Under the pieces are notes generated by a model, which worked only from the letters and a program-made list of their open reading frames with translations, was not told the origin of the DNA and made no database searches. Source: Verrucomicrobia bacterium UBA6015 (GTDB taxonomy: Bacteria; Verrucomicrobiota; Kiritimatiellia; UBA8416). Taken from it: a stretch of DNA of 6,227 nt. Of this stretch, positions 5,688 to 6,227 are shown piece after piece (positions within the stretch are counted from its first letter, which is position 1; the number at the start of each line of letters is the position of its first letter). Position numbers and translations under genes: made by a program. The stretch spans positions 1 to 6,227 of the forward strand of contig DIZZ01000238.1 in NCBI GenBank assembly GCA_002428045.1, read 5' to 3'.

Positions 5688-6227
5688 CACCGGACTCCAG
5701 TACGGTTTCGCGTGTATCGGGGGCGTCCGAGGCGCTGGCTGGCGATGTGGTCGTAAGCAGTCGTGTCCGGCTCGCTCGTAATTTGCGGGGCAAGGCCTTC
5801 CCCGGCTGGGCTGGCAGCCACGAACGTGAGCATGTCTTTTCCCAGATGAGCCGGATTTTAACCGCCGAGTCGCTTCTTGAAAACCCGTCCGTGCTGCAGA
5901 TGGATGAACTCAACCTGATTGAACGGGATATCCTGTGCGAGAAACACCTGATTAGTGCAGAGCTGACCTTGGGGGGGAGTGGTACCGGGGTTGTTTATGA
6001 CCGGTGCGCGGGATTGTCGGTGATGATCAACGAAGAGGACCACCTGCGGATGCAGGTGCTGCATGCCGGATTGGACCTGCAGCAGGCATGGCAGGTCATC
6101 GATCAGTTGGACGACCGTGTCGGACATGCCATCGACTATGCATTCTCCCCGTCGCTGGGCTTTCTCACGGCCTGCCCCAGTAACGTCGGAACCGGGATGC
6201 GTGCCAGTGTGATGATGCATCTGCCGG
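5684..6227 (+). CDS. mcsB: McsB, protein arginine kinase, N-terminal part (3' end outside window)
   Basis: McsB phosphorylates arginine side chains of proteins, using a guanidino-kinase (creatine/arginine kinase) fold. In Bacillus the mark delivers substrates to ClpCP. 181 codons are visible, about half of the usual length of around 360 residues, with no stop. Motifs in order are VVVSSRVRLARN (22-33), FPGW (39-42), EKHLIS (86-91), the active-site VMINEEDHLRMQ segment (113-124), and TACPSNVGTGMRASVMMHLP (162-181), which contains the conserved Cys164. The match to the Bacillus protein is close throughout. The start ATG at 5684 overlaps the mcsA stop as ATGA, and AGGAG at 5668-5672 is a good ribosome binding site. 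The C-terminal half, including the phospho-arginine binding pocket seen in Bacillus-type McsB, cannot be assessed. A 7-base G run at 5971-5977 encodes Leu-Gly-Gly. Confidence 0.95.
   Translation, partial: MTPDSSTVSRVSGASEALAGDVVVSSRVRLARNLRGKAFPGWAGSHEREHVFSQMSRILTAESLLENPSVLQMDELNLIERDILCEKHLISAELTLGGSGTGVVYDRCAGLSVMINEEDHLRMQVLHAGLDLQQAWQVIDQLDDRVGHAIDYAFSPSLGFLTACPSNVGTGMRASVMMHLP

Overview
The window is a compact stretch of bacterial chromosome with a moderately high GC content and almost no non-coding DNA. It holds seven protein-coding genes in three transcription units. I see no rRNA or tRNA gene, insertion sequence or CRISPR array. Most of it is housekeeping. The least explained part is a two-gene minus-strand unit in the middle.

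Layout. (1) About 1-2353, plus strand: the end of an F-type ATP synthase operon. It contains the C-terminal part of the gamma subunit (atpG, cut by the window edge), the complete catalytic beta subunit (atpD) and a short epsilon subunit (atpC). (2) 2350-4068, minus strand: a small acidic protein of unknown function, followed 3 nt later by an iron-sulfur flavoprotein-like protein of the coenzyme F420 hydrogenase/dehydrogenase beta-subunit (FrhB) family. This unit converges on atpC, and the two stop codons share one CTAG. (3) 4069-4246: the only sizeable intergenic region. It is a divergent promoter region with a good minus-strand promoter and a perfect TATAAT on the plus strand. (4) 4247-6227, plus strand: a branched-chain amino acid aminotransferase (ilvE), then mcsA and mcsB. 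McsA and McsB are the zinc-finger adaptor and the kinase of the protein arginine phosphorylation system. mcsB runs off the right edge.

How the genes work together. Gamma, beta and epsilon are parts of the same F1 rotary motor: central stalk, catalytic subunit and stalk foot. McsA activates McsB, which phosphorylates arginines on proteins and, in Bacillus, marks them for ClpCP. The stop of mcsA and the start of mcsB overlap (ATGA), which fits equimolar production. No biochemical link between ilvE and mcsAB is evident beyond likely co-transcription. The FrhB-like protein has the clusters of an electron-transfer oxidoreductase, but its substrate cannot be told from this window.

Organism. mcsA-mcsB without adjacent ctsR or clpC, a truncated epsilon subunit and moderately GC-rich DNA argue against a typical low-GC Bacillota genome. 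Chlamydiae also carry McsA/McsB homologues, so a member of the Planctomycetes-Verrucomicrobia-Chlamydiae superphylum (for example a Kiritimatiellota or Lentisphaerota relative) is a reasonable guess. This is inference from gene content only, and no marker here is decisive.
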